64,000 bases of DNA, from the NCBI RefSeq assembly GCF_900312745.1, contig NZ_OMPD01000008.1, positions 62,001 to 126,000 of the forward strand, given 5' to 3'. Below, in pieces: positions 45,700 to 54,908 of the stretch. Each line of letters opens with the position of its first letter. Positions within the stretch are counted from its first letter, which is position 1. Both the position numbers and the translations under genes were made by a program. Under the pieces are notes generated by a model. It saw only the letters and a list, made by a program, of their open reading frames with translations, did no database searches and was not told where the DNA came from. The stretch comes from Aquimarina sp. AU58 (lineage in GTDB: Bacteria; Bacteroidota; Bacteroidia; Flavobacteriales; Flavobacteriaceae).

Positions 45700-46986
45700 T
45701 TACAACCATGCTTGTAATTTATCATAGATTTTTCTTTGGTCTTCTTTTGTGAAATTTTTAATCCTGGTGCTATGACTTCCTTTGGGCAATACCATCTTTA
45801 AAGCATTTACATGAGGTTTTGGAGTAGGTGAACACGCTCCCCAAGGGTCATATTCTCCATAAATGTAAATGATATGATCACCTTCATTCTCTACATAATC
45901 TCTAACCTTTTTAATATAATCCTGATCATATACCATAAGAACATTTTTTGGAGCAAATCTCATATTAGTTGGTTGTTTTACCACTTTAATTAAATCCTGT
46001 ACGGGAGTACTATCAAATCCGTAATATCCGAGTTCTACCATATGTTGATAATAAGAAGGTAACAGGTTGTGATATGTTTTATCACTATAGAAGCTAATTC
46101 CTACTACTTTATTAAGGTAGGCAAACAAAGTGGCAGCATCGGCATGTCCATTAGGTATTTCATCACACTTCCCTCCCCACTGCCAGAAAGAAAAAGGAAA
46201 TTCTAGTACTGCATACTCTAGAGCTTCTTCTGGTGATACTTTTGTAAAACTCATTTTCTTTTTTCTCGAATGCTGATCAATTTGATTCAAAAGAGCCTCT
46301 CTTTGAGTTAACAATAACCGTTGAAAATTAGTAATCTTAGTTCTGCACTCTTTGGTTCCAACAGTAGCGATATGCTCTTGTGTTCTTGGGTCTTCTCGAG
46401 TATTAATCAAAGGAGCTACATAAGAAACTGCAGCATCCATATCTTTTGGATACTTTGATTTATAAATCAATACAGTCTCCCCTCCTTTACTTATTCCTGT
46501 AGAAATCCATTTGTTGGTATATATATTTTTAAGTTTGGTAACCAGAAGATGATAATCCTGAATAGCCTGATCATTGGTCAGGTACTTCCATGGAATTGGA
46601 TTTGGTCTTGATTTCCCATAAAATCTGTATTCTACCATAACCTGATTTGCCTTCAACAGGGTACTCAACTCATATGTTCGATGTTTTGCAGAATACCCTT
46701 CGGTAACTAATACTGTGGGCTGCGAATAATCAGAATGAGATACATATACATAATGATCAAAAGTTCCTGCATCTGGATTATTGTGATCTAGTGGCTGCTT
46801 CAATATCAATCGGTACGATTCTGTAAAATGATCATTTACCTGTATTGCACTTATATCTGCTGTAGGGAACAAATTCCTTAATTTTTGCTCAAAAGATATC
46901 TCGGCAGTAGGTGGTAACGTGCTTTTACAAGAAAAAAGGGAAAGATTAATAAGAAGTAGTAATAATATATACTTAGTTCGATTCAT
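45700..46986 (-). CDS. S37-type prolyl tri/tetrapeptidyl aminopeptidase lipoprotein
   Basis: 428 residues. A lipobox Cys20 (LSLFSC) marks a lipoprotein. The mature part matches the PS-10/S37 serine peptidase group known from Streptomyces: QPLDHNNPDAGTFDHYVYVSH, MVEYRFYGKSRPNP, then the nucleophile Ser166 in ISTGISKGGETV and VSYVAPLINTREDPR. His and Asp should lie in the C-terminal part (YIYGEYDPWGAC and KGSHSTRI). Members release tripeptides or tetrapeptides ending before or after proline. It is divergent from the pyrroline-carboxylate reductase gene, which fits a role in feeding the proline-related locus on its right. Confidence 0.8.
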   Translation of the reverse strand: MNRTKYILLLLLINLSLFSCKSTLPPTAEISFEQKLRNLFPTADISAIQVNDHFTESYRLILKQPLDHNNPDAGTFDHYVYVSHSDYSQPTVLVTEGYSAKHRTYELSTLLKANQVMVEYRFYGKSRPNPIPWKYLTNDQAIQDYHLLVTKLKNIYTNKWISTGISKGGETVLIYKSKYPKDMDAAVSYVAPLINTREDPRTQEHIATVGTKECRTKITNFQRLLLTQREALLNQIDQHSRKKKMSFTKVSPEEALEYAVLEFPFSFWQWGGKCDEIPNGHADAATLFAYLNKVVGISFYSDKTYHNLLPSYYQHMVELGYYGFDSTPVQDLIKVVKQPTNMRFAPKNVLMVYDQDYIKKVRDYVENEGDHIIYIYGEYDPWGACSPTPKPHVNALKMVLPKGSHSTRIKNFTKEDQRKIYDKLQAWL

Positions 46987-47129
46987 AAAATAAATAGTTT
47001 TTAATATTTTAAAGATAGCTTAAAAGGGTGTCGACTTAATGATACTATATTACCTAAGAATGGTATCATTTTAATAAGATTTGAGTTAGTATGCCATTAC
47101 GAATAGGGATTTGTTTACATTTATAACCT

Positions 47130-48089
47130 ATGGATACAATTGTTCAGATCAATACCGATTTTATTGAAAACAACACGAATTTTAATGAGCTAATTGCTGA
47201 ATTAAGAAACAAATTTGCATCAAATTCTATACTGGTACCTATGCGTCATCATCATGATTTTCCAAACCCTGTGGTTCAGGAAGATTCTACGCTATTGTTG
47301 ATGCCTGCCTGGAATCCTGGTAAAGAAGCAGGAGTAAAAATCGTAACGGTAAGTCCCAAAAACGGGCAGTTTGATTTACCTTCGATCCAGGGTACATATT
47401 TGTATATGGATGCTATCAAAGGTACTATCAAAGCAATAATGGAAGCAAAAAGTTTGACTGTAAAACGAACAGCTTCGGCCTCTGCCCTGGCATCATCGTA
47501 TTTATCTAAAACTGATGCTTCTTCCTTATTAATGATCGGTACTGGGGCACTCTCTACAAATCTAATTAAAGCGCATGCCAGCGTAAGACCTATTAAAACC
47601 GTTTATATCTGGGGAAGGAATTATGAAAAAGCGAAAAAAATCTCAGAAGAATTAGAAGGAGAAAATTTTGATATCCATACTATACCTACAATCGAAGAAA
47701 AAATTTCTGAAGTAGATATTATATCCTGCGCAACATTATCCAAAACTCCTTTGGTTTTGGGTGACTATTTAAAAGCCGGACAGCATGTAGACTTGGTAGG
47801 AGCCTATAAAAAAGATATGCGTGAAGCTGATAATGAAAGTATAAAAAAAGCTACCGTCTTTGTAGACACTTATCAAGGAGGGCTTAAAGAAAGTGGAGAT
47901 ATTGTTATTCCTCTTAAAGAAGGTATTCTAAAAGAAGAAGACATCAAAGCTGATTTATTCGAACTCTGCTCTGAGGCTAAACAAGGAAGAACCAGTGATC
48001 ATGAAATAACTGTTTTTAAATCTGTAGGGCATGCCCTCGAAGATTTAGCAGCAGCTACTTATTATTATAATCAATATACACATGAGTAA
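47130..48089 (+). CDS. Delta1-pyrroline-2-carboxylate reductase (ornithine cyclodeaminase family)
   Basis: 319 residues, mu-crystallin/ornithine cyclodeaminase fold. Marks: a MPAWNPGKEAGVKIVTVSP substrate-side strand (Lys), AIMEAKSLTVKRTASASALAS, the Rossmann segment LLMIGTGALSTNLIKAH (about 133-149), and DLVGAYKKDMREAD. In bacteria this subgroup reduces delta1-pyrroline-2-carboxylate to L-proline with NAD(P)H. Its stop overlaps the start of the trans-3-hydroxyproline dehydratase gene by 8 bp, the exact partner that makes this substrate, which makes the assignment much firmer. It is divergent from the S37 peptidase gene. Confidence 0.9.
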   Translation: MDTIVQINTDFIENNTNFNELIAELRNKFASNSILVPMRHHHDFPNPVVQEDSTLLLMPAWNPGKEAGVKIVTVSPKNGQFDLPSIQGTYLYMDAIKGTIKAIMEAKSLTVKRTASASALASSYLSKTDASSLLMIGTGALSTNLIKAHASVRPIKTVYIWGRNYEKAKKISEELEGENFDIHTIPTIEEKISEVDIISCATLSKTPLVLGDYLKAGQHVDLVGAYKKDMREADNESIKKATVFVDTYQGGLKESGDIVIPLKEGILKEEDIKADLFELCSEAKQGRTSDHEITVFKSVGHALEDLAAATYYYNQYTHE

Positions 48090-49146
48090 AACATATCAAA
48101 ACATTTTAAAAAATACCGATTTCGACCCCAAAAAAGATTGGTTACAAATCAAAACCATCGATATGCATACAGGAGGAGAACCGCTTCGAGTGATTATTGA
48201 TGGGTTTCCCGAACTGAAAGGAAATTCGGTATTAGAATACAGAAGATATTGTAAAGAGCATTATGACCACTTACGTACCTCACTTATGTTTGAACCTCGC
48301 GGTCATGCTGATATGTACGGATGTATCCTACTCCCTCCTAATGATGATGATGGGGATTTTGGCATTTTGTTTATACACAACGAAGGATATAGCACCATGT
48401 GCGGTCATGCTATTATTGCGATTTCTACATTGGCTGTAGAAATGAACTGGATCGATTATCAAGAAGGAGATAATACGATAAAAATTGATGCTCCCTGTGG
48501 TCGAATCATCTCTTATACGCAAGTAAAAAATGGAAAAGTGACCGGAGTTCGTTTTCACTGTGTTCCCAGTTTTGTAGTTGGATTGGATAGAAAGGTAAAG
48601 GTAGATAATATAGGAGACGTTATCTATGATTTAGCCTACGGAGGTGCTTTTTATGCATATGTAGATATGGCTAAAAATAACTTTGACTTTGATTTGACTT
48701 CAGACTCCTATAGAAAATTGATTGCTAAAGGAATGGATATAAAACATGCTGTAATAGAGCAAGATTCTAATATTTTACATCCTTATGAAGAAGATCTTAG
48801 TTTTTTATATGGTACCATTTTTATTGGAGATTCTACAAAAGAAAATATTGACAGTAGAAACGTATGTATTTTTGCTGAAGGAGAAGTAGATAGGTGCCCT
48901 ACCGGATCGGGAGTTTCTGGTAGAATGGCAATACATAAAATGAGAAATGAAATACAGTATGGTGATACAATGACTATAGAAAGTATTACCGATTCTGTAT
49001 TTATAGGTTCTGTTATTTCTGAAGAAGAATATGGTCCTTATAAAGCAGTAATACCACAAGTTGAAGGAACGGCACACATTACAGGAATGCACACTTTTAT
49101 GATCGATCCTGATGATCCAATGAAAAATGGGTTTATTTTTAGATAA
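48082..49146 (+). CDS. trans-3-Hydroxy-L-proline dehydratase (proline racemase family)
   Basis: 354 residues, proline racemase fold. The first catalytic site keeps Cys (YSTMCGHAIIAISTL), while the second, normally SPCGTG in racemases and epimerases, reads CPTGSGVSGRMAI, with Thr in place of the second Cys. Cys plus Thr is the signature of trans-3-hydroxy-L-proline dehydratases, which eliminate water to give delta1-pyrroline-2-carboxylate. Translationally coupled (8-bp overlap) to the reductase gene upstream that turns the product into proline. Trans-3-hydroxyproline occurs in type IV collagen, tying the pair to collagen use. Ends at a perfect palindromic terminator. Confidence 0.92.
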   Translation: MSKTYQNILKNTDFDPKKDWLQIKTIDMHTGGEPLRVIIDGFPELKGNSVLEYRRYCKEHYDHLRTSLMFEPRGHADMYGCILLPPNDDDGDFGILFIHNEGYSTMCGHAIIAISTLAVEMNWIDYQEGDNTIKIDAPCGRIISYTQVKNGKVTGVRFHCVPSFVVGLDRKVKVDNIGDVIYDLAYGGAFYAYVDMAKNNFDFDLTSDSYRKLIAKGMDIKHAVIEQDSNILHPYEEDLSFLYGTIFIGDSTKENIDSRNVCIFAEGEVDRCPTGSGVSGRMAIHKMRNEIQYGDTMTIESITDSVFIGSVISEEEYGPYKAVIPQVEGTAHITGMHTFMIDPDDPMKNGFIFR

Positions 49147-49152
49147 CAAACA

Positions 49153-49194
49153 AGACTATCCTAAAGTAGTATTAATACTACTTTAGGATAGTCT
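49153..49194. terminator. Perfect 42-bp palindrome, bidirectional terminator
   Basis: AGACTATCCTAAAGTAGTAT mirrored exactly with no unpaired loop base. It lies between the two converging operons of the proline locus. Confidence 0.85.
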
Positions 49195-49239
49195 TTCAAT
49201 TACTATGTATTTAGATTATTTATTAGGGTTCTATCTCTA

Positions 49240-50460
49240 TTATATAGATAATCCAAAAGGATCATCAATAGAGTGGGCTGGTTGTGTAAACCATTTTGGT
49301 CCTTCTTCGGTCATATAGATATGATCTTCTAATCTAATTCCAAACTCATTGGGCACACATATCATAGGTTCATTACTAAAACACATTCCTGATGTAAGAA
49401 TCGCATCTTCATGTCTTGCTATATACGGCCATTCATGGATATCTAATCCGATTCCGTGACCGGTGCGGTGCGGTAGCCCTGGTAATTTATAATCAGGCCC
49501 CAGTCCTTTGGCTTCTAGCGTTTTTCTTGAAGCATTATCTATTACAGAACATGGTTTTCCTAATTGAGCAGCTACAAATGCAGAAAGCTGAGTTTCTTTC
49601 TCAAGATTCCATATTTTACGTTGTAGCTCACTAACCTCACCATATACATATGTTCGGGTAATATCTGAAATATAATCATGAAGGACACATCCTGTATCAA
49701 CCAATACTATTTCGTTTTCTTCTAAATCTTTTGGTGCTTTTACACCATGGGGGAAAGAAGAATCTACACCAAACAATACGATACAAAAGTATGACCCCGA
49801 AGGAATACCGTATCGTTTATGAGCTTCATTAATAAAATTGGTGACTTCTTTAGCACTAATCCCAGGTTTCAGTATTCGTGCTGCAGCTTGTTGTACTTCC
49901 ATCGTAATATCCATTGCAGTTTGCATGATGGCAATTTCTGCTTCAGATTTTATCATTCGACACCCCGCAGTGATTGGTTTGGCATTAATTAGATGATAAG
50001 CGGATTGTTCTTTTAGAATTCCATCAATAATAAAAAAAGGAGTTGCTTCATCCATAGCCACATCCTTACCACTAATATTTTTCTTGTCTAGAATATCCAC
50101 AAATAAGGTATATGGACTTTCATGTTCTTCCCAGCAATGAACAGGTCCTTTTATTAACATGAAATCCAAAATAGTACCTTCTTCAAACCGAGGACCTATA
50201 TAATGTACCTCACCATCAGGAAATAGCAATGCTCCCACCATTCGTTCACTTGGGTTCCATCGCATTCCTGTAAAGTAAAATAAATTTGTTCCTGCATGCA
50301 GATATACTGCAGGAATCCCTTGCTTTTTCATAAGATCACAAGCTTTATGTATTCTGGCTTGAAATTCTTCTTTTTGAATGGGTTTAGCAAGATGAGCTTT
50401 TGGCTGTATTGCATTTAATTCTTTTTCGATAGTAGAACCGCCTATTCCTAATGCATTCAT
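49240..50460 (-). CDS. M24 family Xaa-Pro dipeptidase-like metallopeptidase
   Basis: 406 residues with an N-terminal creatinase/prolidase domain (about 25-160) and a C-terminal pita-bread domain. Metal ligands are in VLVDTGC (Asp), YISDITRT (Asp), GHGIGLDIHE (His), NEPM (Glu) and RLEDHI (Glu), all present. It cleaves Xaa-Pro bonds, probably of dipeptides or short peptides in the cytoplasm. It is the last gene of the minus-strand operon, 23 bp after the other M24 gene. Two different M24 enzymes side by side fit complementary prolidase and aminopeptidase P roles. Confidence 0.9.
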   Translation of the reverse strand: MNALGIGGSTIEKELNAIQPKAHLAKPIQKEEFQARIHKACDLMKKQGIPAVYLHAGTNLFYFTGMRWNPSERMVGALLFPDGEVHYIGPRFEEGTILDFMLIKGPVHCWEEHESPYTLFVDILDKKNISGKDVAMDEATPFFIIDGILKEQSAYHLINAKPITAGCRMIKSEAEIAIMQTAMDITMEVQQAAARILKPGISAKEVTNFINEAHKRYGIPSGSYFCIVLFGVDSSFPHGVKAPKDLEENEIVLVDTGCVLHDYISDITRTYVYGEVSELQRKIWNLEKETQLSAFVAAQLGKPCSVIDNASRKTLEAKGLGPDYKLPGLPHRTGHGIGLDIHEWPYIARHEDAILTSGMCFSNEPMICVPNEFGIRLEDHIYMTEEGPKWFTQPAHSIDDPFGLSI

Positions 50461-50483
50461 AATTTATAATTTTGTAATTAACA

Positions 50484-51776
50484 CTACGCCGTCATCGACT
50501 TTTCAATTTCTTCAATTTCAATAGGCATAGCTTGTGTGAGATTTGTATTTCCAGTTTCTGTAATGAGATAATCATTCTCCAGGCGACAACCTATTCCTTC
50601 TTCGGGGATATAGATACCCGGCTCGCAAGTAAGTACCATTCCCGGTTCTAAAGCCCTGGAATACAAACCTACATCGTGAACATCTAACCCAAGATGATGT
50701 GCTGTACCATGCATGAAATACTTTTTATACAAAGGTTGATCCGGGTTTTGAGCCGCAACTTCAGAAGCATCGAGAACTCCAATTTTGATTAATTGCTCTT
50801 CGACTAAACTGGCCATTTGTTTTTCATAATCTGCTGGGATCACTCCCGGCTTAAGTAATTTACTCCCTTCCTTTAAGCAATGTAACACTGCAGCATATAC
50901 TTCTTTTTGTCGATCAGAAAATTTACCATTTACAGGAATACAACGTGTGGTATCACTATTATAATTACCATAGCAAACCCCAAAATCCAGAAGTATCATA
51001 TCACCATCCTGGCAAGTATTATCATTGGTATTATAGTGTAATGCACAAGCATTTTTTCCTGAAGCTACAATAGGCTTAAAAGCATGTCTTGTCCCTCCAT
51101 TTTTAAGGAGTGCATACGTTAATTCTGCTTCTAATTCGTACTCTTTACAGTCTGGTTTTACTGTGTTGAGTACTCTATAAAAACCTTCAATACTAATATC
51201 TGCAGCTTTTTGTATCTGCGCAATTTCTTCATTTGATTTAACAGGACGTAAAGCTCTTGTAATTTTGGCGGCTCGATGATACTGGTGCAAAGGGTATTTT
51301 TCTTTACACCAGTTAATCATTCGATCCTGTTGTGTTTGTTTGTTATATGTAATTCGCTTTATGTGCTCGTTATGTCCTAAATAAAAACCATCTGCTTCAA
51401 AGGCCATTACTTGCAGTATTTTTTCAAAATCATGTGCCCATTCTATTCGTTGGATTCCTGAAATCTGACCAGCTTCTTCTTTGGTTAATTTCTCACCATC
51501 CCAGATTTTGATATGCTCACTCGTTTCTTTTATGAACAAAATTTCCCTGTTTTCTGGCTTATAAGCATCTGGATATAATACCAGTATTGTTTCTTCCTGA
51601 TCTATTCCTGATAAATAAAATAAATCATTGTTTTGGGCAAACCCCATAACATCATCTGCATTGGTATGCTTGATATCATTAGACGTGAGAATAGTAATCG
51701 TATTCTCCAGAGTTTTGGAAGTAAAATTATTTCGGTTCTGTATAAAAACGGTATTTGGTAAACTTTTGTAGCGCAT
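50484..51776 (-). CDS. Xaa-Pro aminopeptidase (aminopeptidase P-like, M24B)
   Basis: 430 residues. An N-terminal AMP_N-type domain (about 1-170: MRYKSLPNTVFIQNRNN, NNDLFYLSGIDQEETILVLYP) and a C-terminal pita-bread domain. Metal ligands are in ILLDFGVCYGNYNSDTTR (two Asp), HGTAHHLGLDVHD (His), CEPGIYI (Glu) and CRLENDYL (Glu). It removes an N-terminal residue preceding proline from imported peptides. Cytoplasmic. It belongs to the SusC-SusD-DapA-ALDH-M24-M24 run, with 278 bp separating it from the aldehyde dehydrogenase gene, where no gene is seen but an internal promoter may lie. Confidence 0.92.
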   Translation of the reverse strand: MRYKSLPNTVFIQNRNNFTSKTLENTITILTSNDIKHTNADDVMGFAQNNDLFYLSGIDQEETILVLYPDAYKPENREILFIKETSEHIKIWDGEKLTKEEAGQISGIQRIEWAHDFEKILQVMAFEADGFYLGHNEHIKRITYNKQTQQDRMINWCKEKYPLHQYHRAAKITRALRPVKSNEEIAQIQKAADISIEGFYRVLNTVKPDCKEYELEAELTYALLKNGGTRHAFKPIVASGKNACALHYNTNDNTCQDGDMILLDFGVCYGNYNSDTTRCIPVNGKFSDRQKEVYAAVLHCLKEGSKLLKPGVIPADYEKQMASLVEEQLIKIGVLDASEVAAQNPDQPLYKKYFMHGTAHHLGLDVHDVGLYSRALEPGMVLTCEPGIYIPEEGIGCRLENDYLITETGNTNLTQAMPIEIEEIEKSMTA

Positions 51777-52054
51777 ATTAGAAATTCTATCCGAATAAAA
51801 TGATTAATAGTTGTTTTCCTGTTGCACCTCTTCTTTTTTTGTTAGTAAGGGTACAACCGTCAATTTATAAGTTGTTTTATTTATTTCATTCTTTTTTCTG
51901 TTTTTTTTGTAAACAAAATTCATTTCTACACCCTATTCTTTTATACGTTTATACCAAAAAGGGTATGATAAAAAACCACACCCTCTTGATTATAAACTTA
52001 ACAATACCAACATTTAAACAGATTGTTATTAGAATATTGTTCTAGAGTTAAAAT

Positions 52055-53638
52055 TTACATTTTCTCATTAGAATGAGTTCCATCTACAGTTCTGATGATT
52101 TCATCTGGATTTTCATTTTTAAGTGCATTTGGGAGCAATTCGTTCGGCCAATCCTGATAGCTAAATGGTCTTACCCATCGTTTTATAGCATTTGTTCCTA
52201 CAGCAGAAAATCTGGAATCAGACGATGCTGGATATGGGCCTCCGTGTGTCATAGAAGGACAAACTTCTACTCCTGTAGGTACCCCATTAAAAATTACACG
52301 TCCAACTCTGTCTTGAAGTGCATCAACGATATTGCCTAAGTTTTGATACTCTGATTTTTCTGCCAGGATAGTTCCTGTTAATTGTCCTTCGAGATTATTA
52401 ATAATTTCAACAAGTTCTGCTTCGTCTTTACATCTAACTACTAATGAAAAAGGGCCAAAGACTTCTTGATGCATTTTTGGATTAGTTAAAAAATCAGCTC
52501 CAGAAACAGCAGAAATTTGGGTAGGGGCAAAATTAGGTTCTACTTCTTCGGTTAAAGAAGCTACGACTTCTACGCCTGATTGAGAAGATATGTTCGTTCT
52601 ATTTTCTACATAATCTCTTTTTATATTAGGATGTAACATACACTGGGGAGCTATCGCAGTACTTTTTTCTGCCAGGTCCTTGATAAAGTTTCTAGTATTA
52701 TCACCATCTATTGTCAGGATTAGCCCAGGATTTGTACAGAACTGACCTGTACCCACTGTAATAGAATTAGCATATGTAGTTGCAATTTCGTCTGCTCTTT
52801 TGGTAATTGCTTCGGGTGTAATAATTACAGGATTAACACTTCCCATTTCTGCAAAAACAGGAATTGGTTCTTCTCTATTTGCTGCCAGATTAAATAAGGC
52901 TCTTCCTCCCGAGATACTTCCTGTAAAACCAACAGCTTTTACCTTTGAGTGTTTTACCAGGGCAGCTCCTACTACTCTCCCACTTCCGGTAATATTTGAA
53001 AAAACGCCATTTGGCATTCCTGTTTTTTCGGCTGCTTTGATGATAGCAGATGATACCAGTTCTCCTGTTCCAGAATGCATGGCATGTGATTTAACGATTA
53101 CCGGGCATCCTGAAGCTAGTGCGCTAGCTGTATCTCCTCCTGCAGTAGAAAATGCCAAAGGAAAATTACTCGCTGCAAATACTACTACAGGTCCTAACGG
53201 AATATTAGTTTTTCTAATATCTGGTCTAGGTGCAGGTGTTCTGTTGGTATCTGCCAAATCGATTGTATTTTCTCGCCACTCTTCATTAGAAACCAATTCT
53301 GCAAAAGAACGTAATTGAAAAACTGTTCGACCTCTTTCTCCTATTGCTCTTCCTTCTGGCAACCCTGTTTCTGAGGTATATGCCTGAATCAATTCATCAT
53401 CTAAAGCCAAAATCTCATCTGCAATAGCATGTAAGAATTCTGCTCTTTTAGCTCCTGTAACATTTCTATATTCTTTAAAAGCCTGATGTGCTAGTTCTGT
53501 AGCTTCATCTACTTCTTCTAAAGTAGCCTCATAAAATTCGTATTCGTTCTCAATATTTAGTTTTGGATTGAATGTTTTACGAGAAACGGATCCTGTTGCC
53601 GATAATCTATTTCCTATATAATTTTTTCCGGTTATCAT
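52055..53638 (-). CDS. 2-Ketoglutarate semialdehyde dehydrogenase (ALDH superfamily)
   Basis: 527 residues, cytoplasmic. The ALDH core has Glu in VFAEMGSVNP and the catalytic Cys in GTGQFCTNPGL, with SNFPLAFSTAGGDTASAL and CPVIVKSHAMHSGT that typify the type III ketoglutarate semialdehyde dehydrogenase group. It oxidises 2-oxoglutarate semialdehyde to 2-oxoglutarate with NAD(P)+, the last step of trans-4-hydroxyproline (and of some sugar) breakdown. It follows, 84 bp on, the DapA-family gene whose product makes this semialdehyde, so the pair is consistent with hydroxyproline catabolism. Confidence 0.9.
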   Translation of the reverse strand: MITGKNYIGNRLSATGSVSRKTFNPKLNIENEYEFYEATLEEVDEATELAHQAFKEYRNVTGAKRAEFLHAIADEILALDDELIQAYTSETGLPEGRAIGERGRTVFQLRSFAELVSNEEWRENTIDLADTNRTPAPRPDIRKTNIPLGPVVVFAASNFPLAFSTAGGDTASALASGCPVIVKSHAMHSGTGELVSSAIIKAAEKTGMPNGVFSNITGSGRVVGAALVKHSKVKAVGFTGSISGGRALFNLAANREEPIPVFAEMGSVNPVIITPEAITKRADEIATTYANSITVGTGQFCTNPGLILTIDGDNTRNFIKDLAEKSTAIAPQCMLHPNIKRDYVENRTNISSQSGVEVVASLTEEVEPNFAPTQISAVSGADFLTNPKMHQEVFGPFSLVVRCKDEAELVEIINNLEGQLTGTILAEKSEYQNLGNIVDALQDRVGRVIFNGVPTGVEVCPSMTHGGPYPASSDSRFSAVGTNAIKRWVRPFSYQDWPNELLPNALKNENPDEIIRTVDGTHSNEKM

Positions 53639-53722
53639 ATATATTGGTTAATGGTTTTAGTGTAAAATGAATTAATAATAAAATTGATTAAAGTAAAAAC
53701 AAGGTATTTGGGGCAAAAAAAT

Positions 53723-54652
53723 CTAACTCACTACAGCATTTAGTTCTTTATACTCTGGTAAGGCAGGTCTTGTTTTTAATCCATTTTCAATAATGCTAAG
53801 GACACTTTTACGTTCTTCACCAACAAGTGGCAATCTTGGTGCACGTACATTTTCGGTACCGATTCCTGTAGCTACTTCTGCAAGCTTAATATTTTGTACT
53901 AGTTTTGCATTGATGTCTAACTCTAGCAAAGGCAAAAACCATCTATATATCTCGAGTGCTTCTTTAATTCGTCCTGCTTTTTGTAATTCGTAAATAGCAA
54001 CGGTTTCTGCAGGAAATGCATCTACAAGTCCAGCAACCCAACCATCTGCTCCCATTAAAAGGCTCTCTAAGGCTAGAGTATCAACACCAGAAAGGATTTT
54101 TAGACGATTTCCGAATTTATTTTTGATTCTTGTAATATTAGATATATCTCTTGTAGACTCTTTTACAGCTTGTATATTATCCATTTCTAATAACTCTTCG
54201 AACATATCCAGAGTTACTTCAATTTTATAATCTACAGGGTTATTATACACCATAATTTGTAGCTCTGTACTTTTAGCTACTTCTTTAAAATACACTACTG
54301 TTTCGCGATCTCCAGCTTTGTAACGCATTGGAGGTAGCATCATTAATCCCTGGGCTCCATCTTCTTTAGCTTTTGCGGCTGCATCGATTGCATTTTTGGT
54401 CGTTTGCTCTGCAATGTTCATGATTACAGGAACTCTGCCATTAACAATGTTAACCGTCTTTTTTACCAAAGTTCTTTTTTCTGTATCACTTAAGGTACTA
54501 GCTTCTCCCAGCGTTCCTCCCAGAATAATTCCGTGAACTCCAGCTTCTAGTTGAGCATTAATATTAACTTCAAACATATCTAGGTCTAAAGTATCCTCAT
54601 TAGTAAATTTAGTTGTTACTGCTGGCATTACGCCTTTCCAATTTATAGCCAT
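53723..54652 (-). CDS. DapA/NAL family lyase, probable delta1-pyrroline-4-hydroxy-2-carboxylate deaminase
   Basis: 309 residues, a TIM-barrel Schiff-base enzyme. It shows GGTLGEASTLSDTEK (substrate carboxylate loop), the Tyr in VYNNP (about residue 137) and the Schiff-base Lys in AVKEST (about 164), and lacks features of lysine-pathway DapA. In Bacteroidota and Proteobacteria, such genes beside a ketoglutarate semialdehyde dehydrogenase gene encode the deaminase of the hydroxyproline pathway. Sugar-acid dehydratases of the same family also produce this semialdehyde, so the exact substrate rests on context. It stands behind SusD with a hairpin between, in the same operon. Confidence 0.82.
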   Translation of the reverse strand: MAINWKGVMPAVTTKFTNEDTLDLDMFEVNINAQLEAGVHGIILGGTLGEASTLSDTEKRTLVKKTVNIVNGRVPVIMNIAEQTTKNAIDAAAKAKEDGAQGLMMLPPMRYKAGDRETVVYFKEVAKSTELQIMVYNNPVDYKIEVTLDMFEELLEMDNIQAVKESTRDISNITRIKNKFGNRLKILSGVDTLALESLLMGADGWVAGLVDAFPAETVAIYELQKAGRIKEALEIYRWFLPLLELDINAKLVQNIKLAEVATGIGTENVRAPRLPLVGEERKSVLSIIENGLKTRPALPEYKELNAVVS

Positions 54653-54832
54653 AATTGTGGTTTAATATTTCGGGTCAAATATACCATGAATTTAAGGTGT
54701 AAAGTACCTAGAAATTATCCATGTATGGTACTAAATTAACCTACATAACGTTGAATATTGATTTTTTGATTAATATTCATTCAGATTATAAAAAAATGAA
54801 ACGGTGTTTTTAATATTGCTTTATAAATGAAA

Positions 54833-54874
54833 TTCCCTCTCAATTGACAGGCTAACTTGTCTATTAAGAGGGAA
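54833..54874 (-). terminator. Intercistronic hairpin between SusD and the DapA-family gene
   Basis: An 8-bp outer stem TTCCCTCT / AGAGGGAA with an imperfect inner stem, 35 bp after the SusD stop. Could stop part of the transcripts so that the transporter pair exceeds the enzymes in level. Confidence 0.5.
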
Positions 54875-54908
54875 AGGACTATCACAAATTAAAATGAGTT
54901 CTATATCT

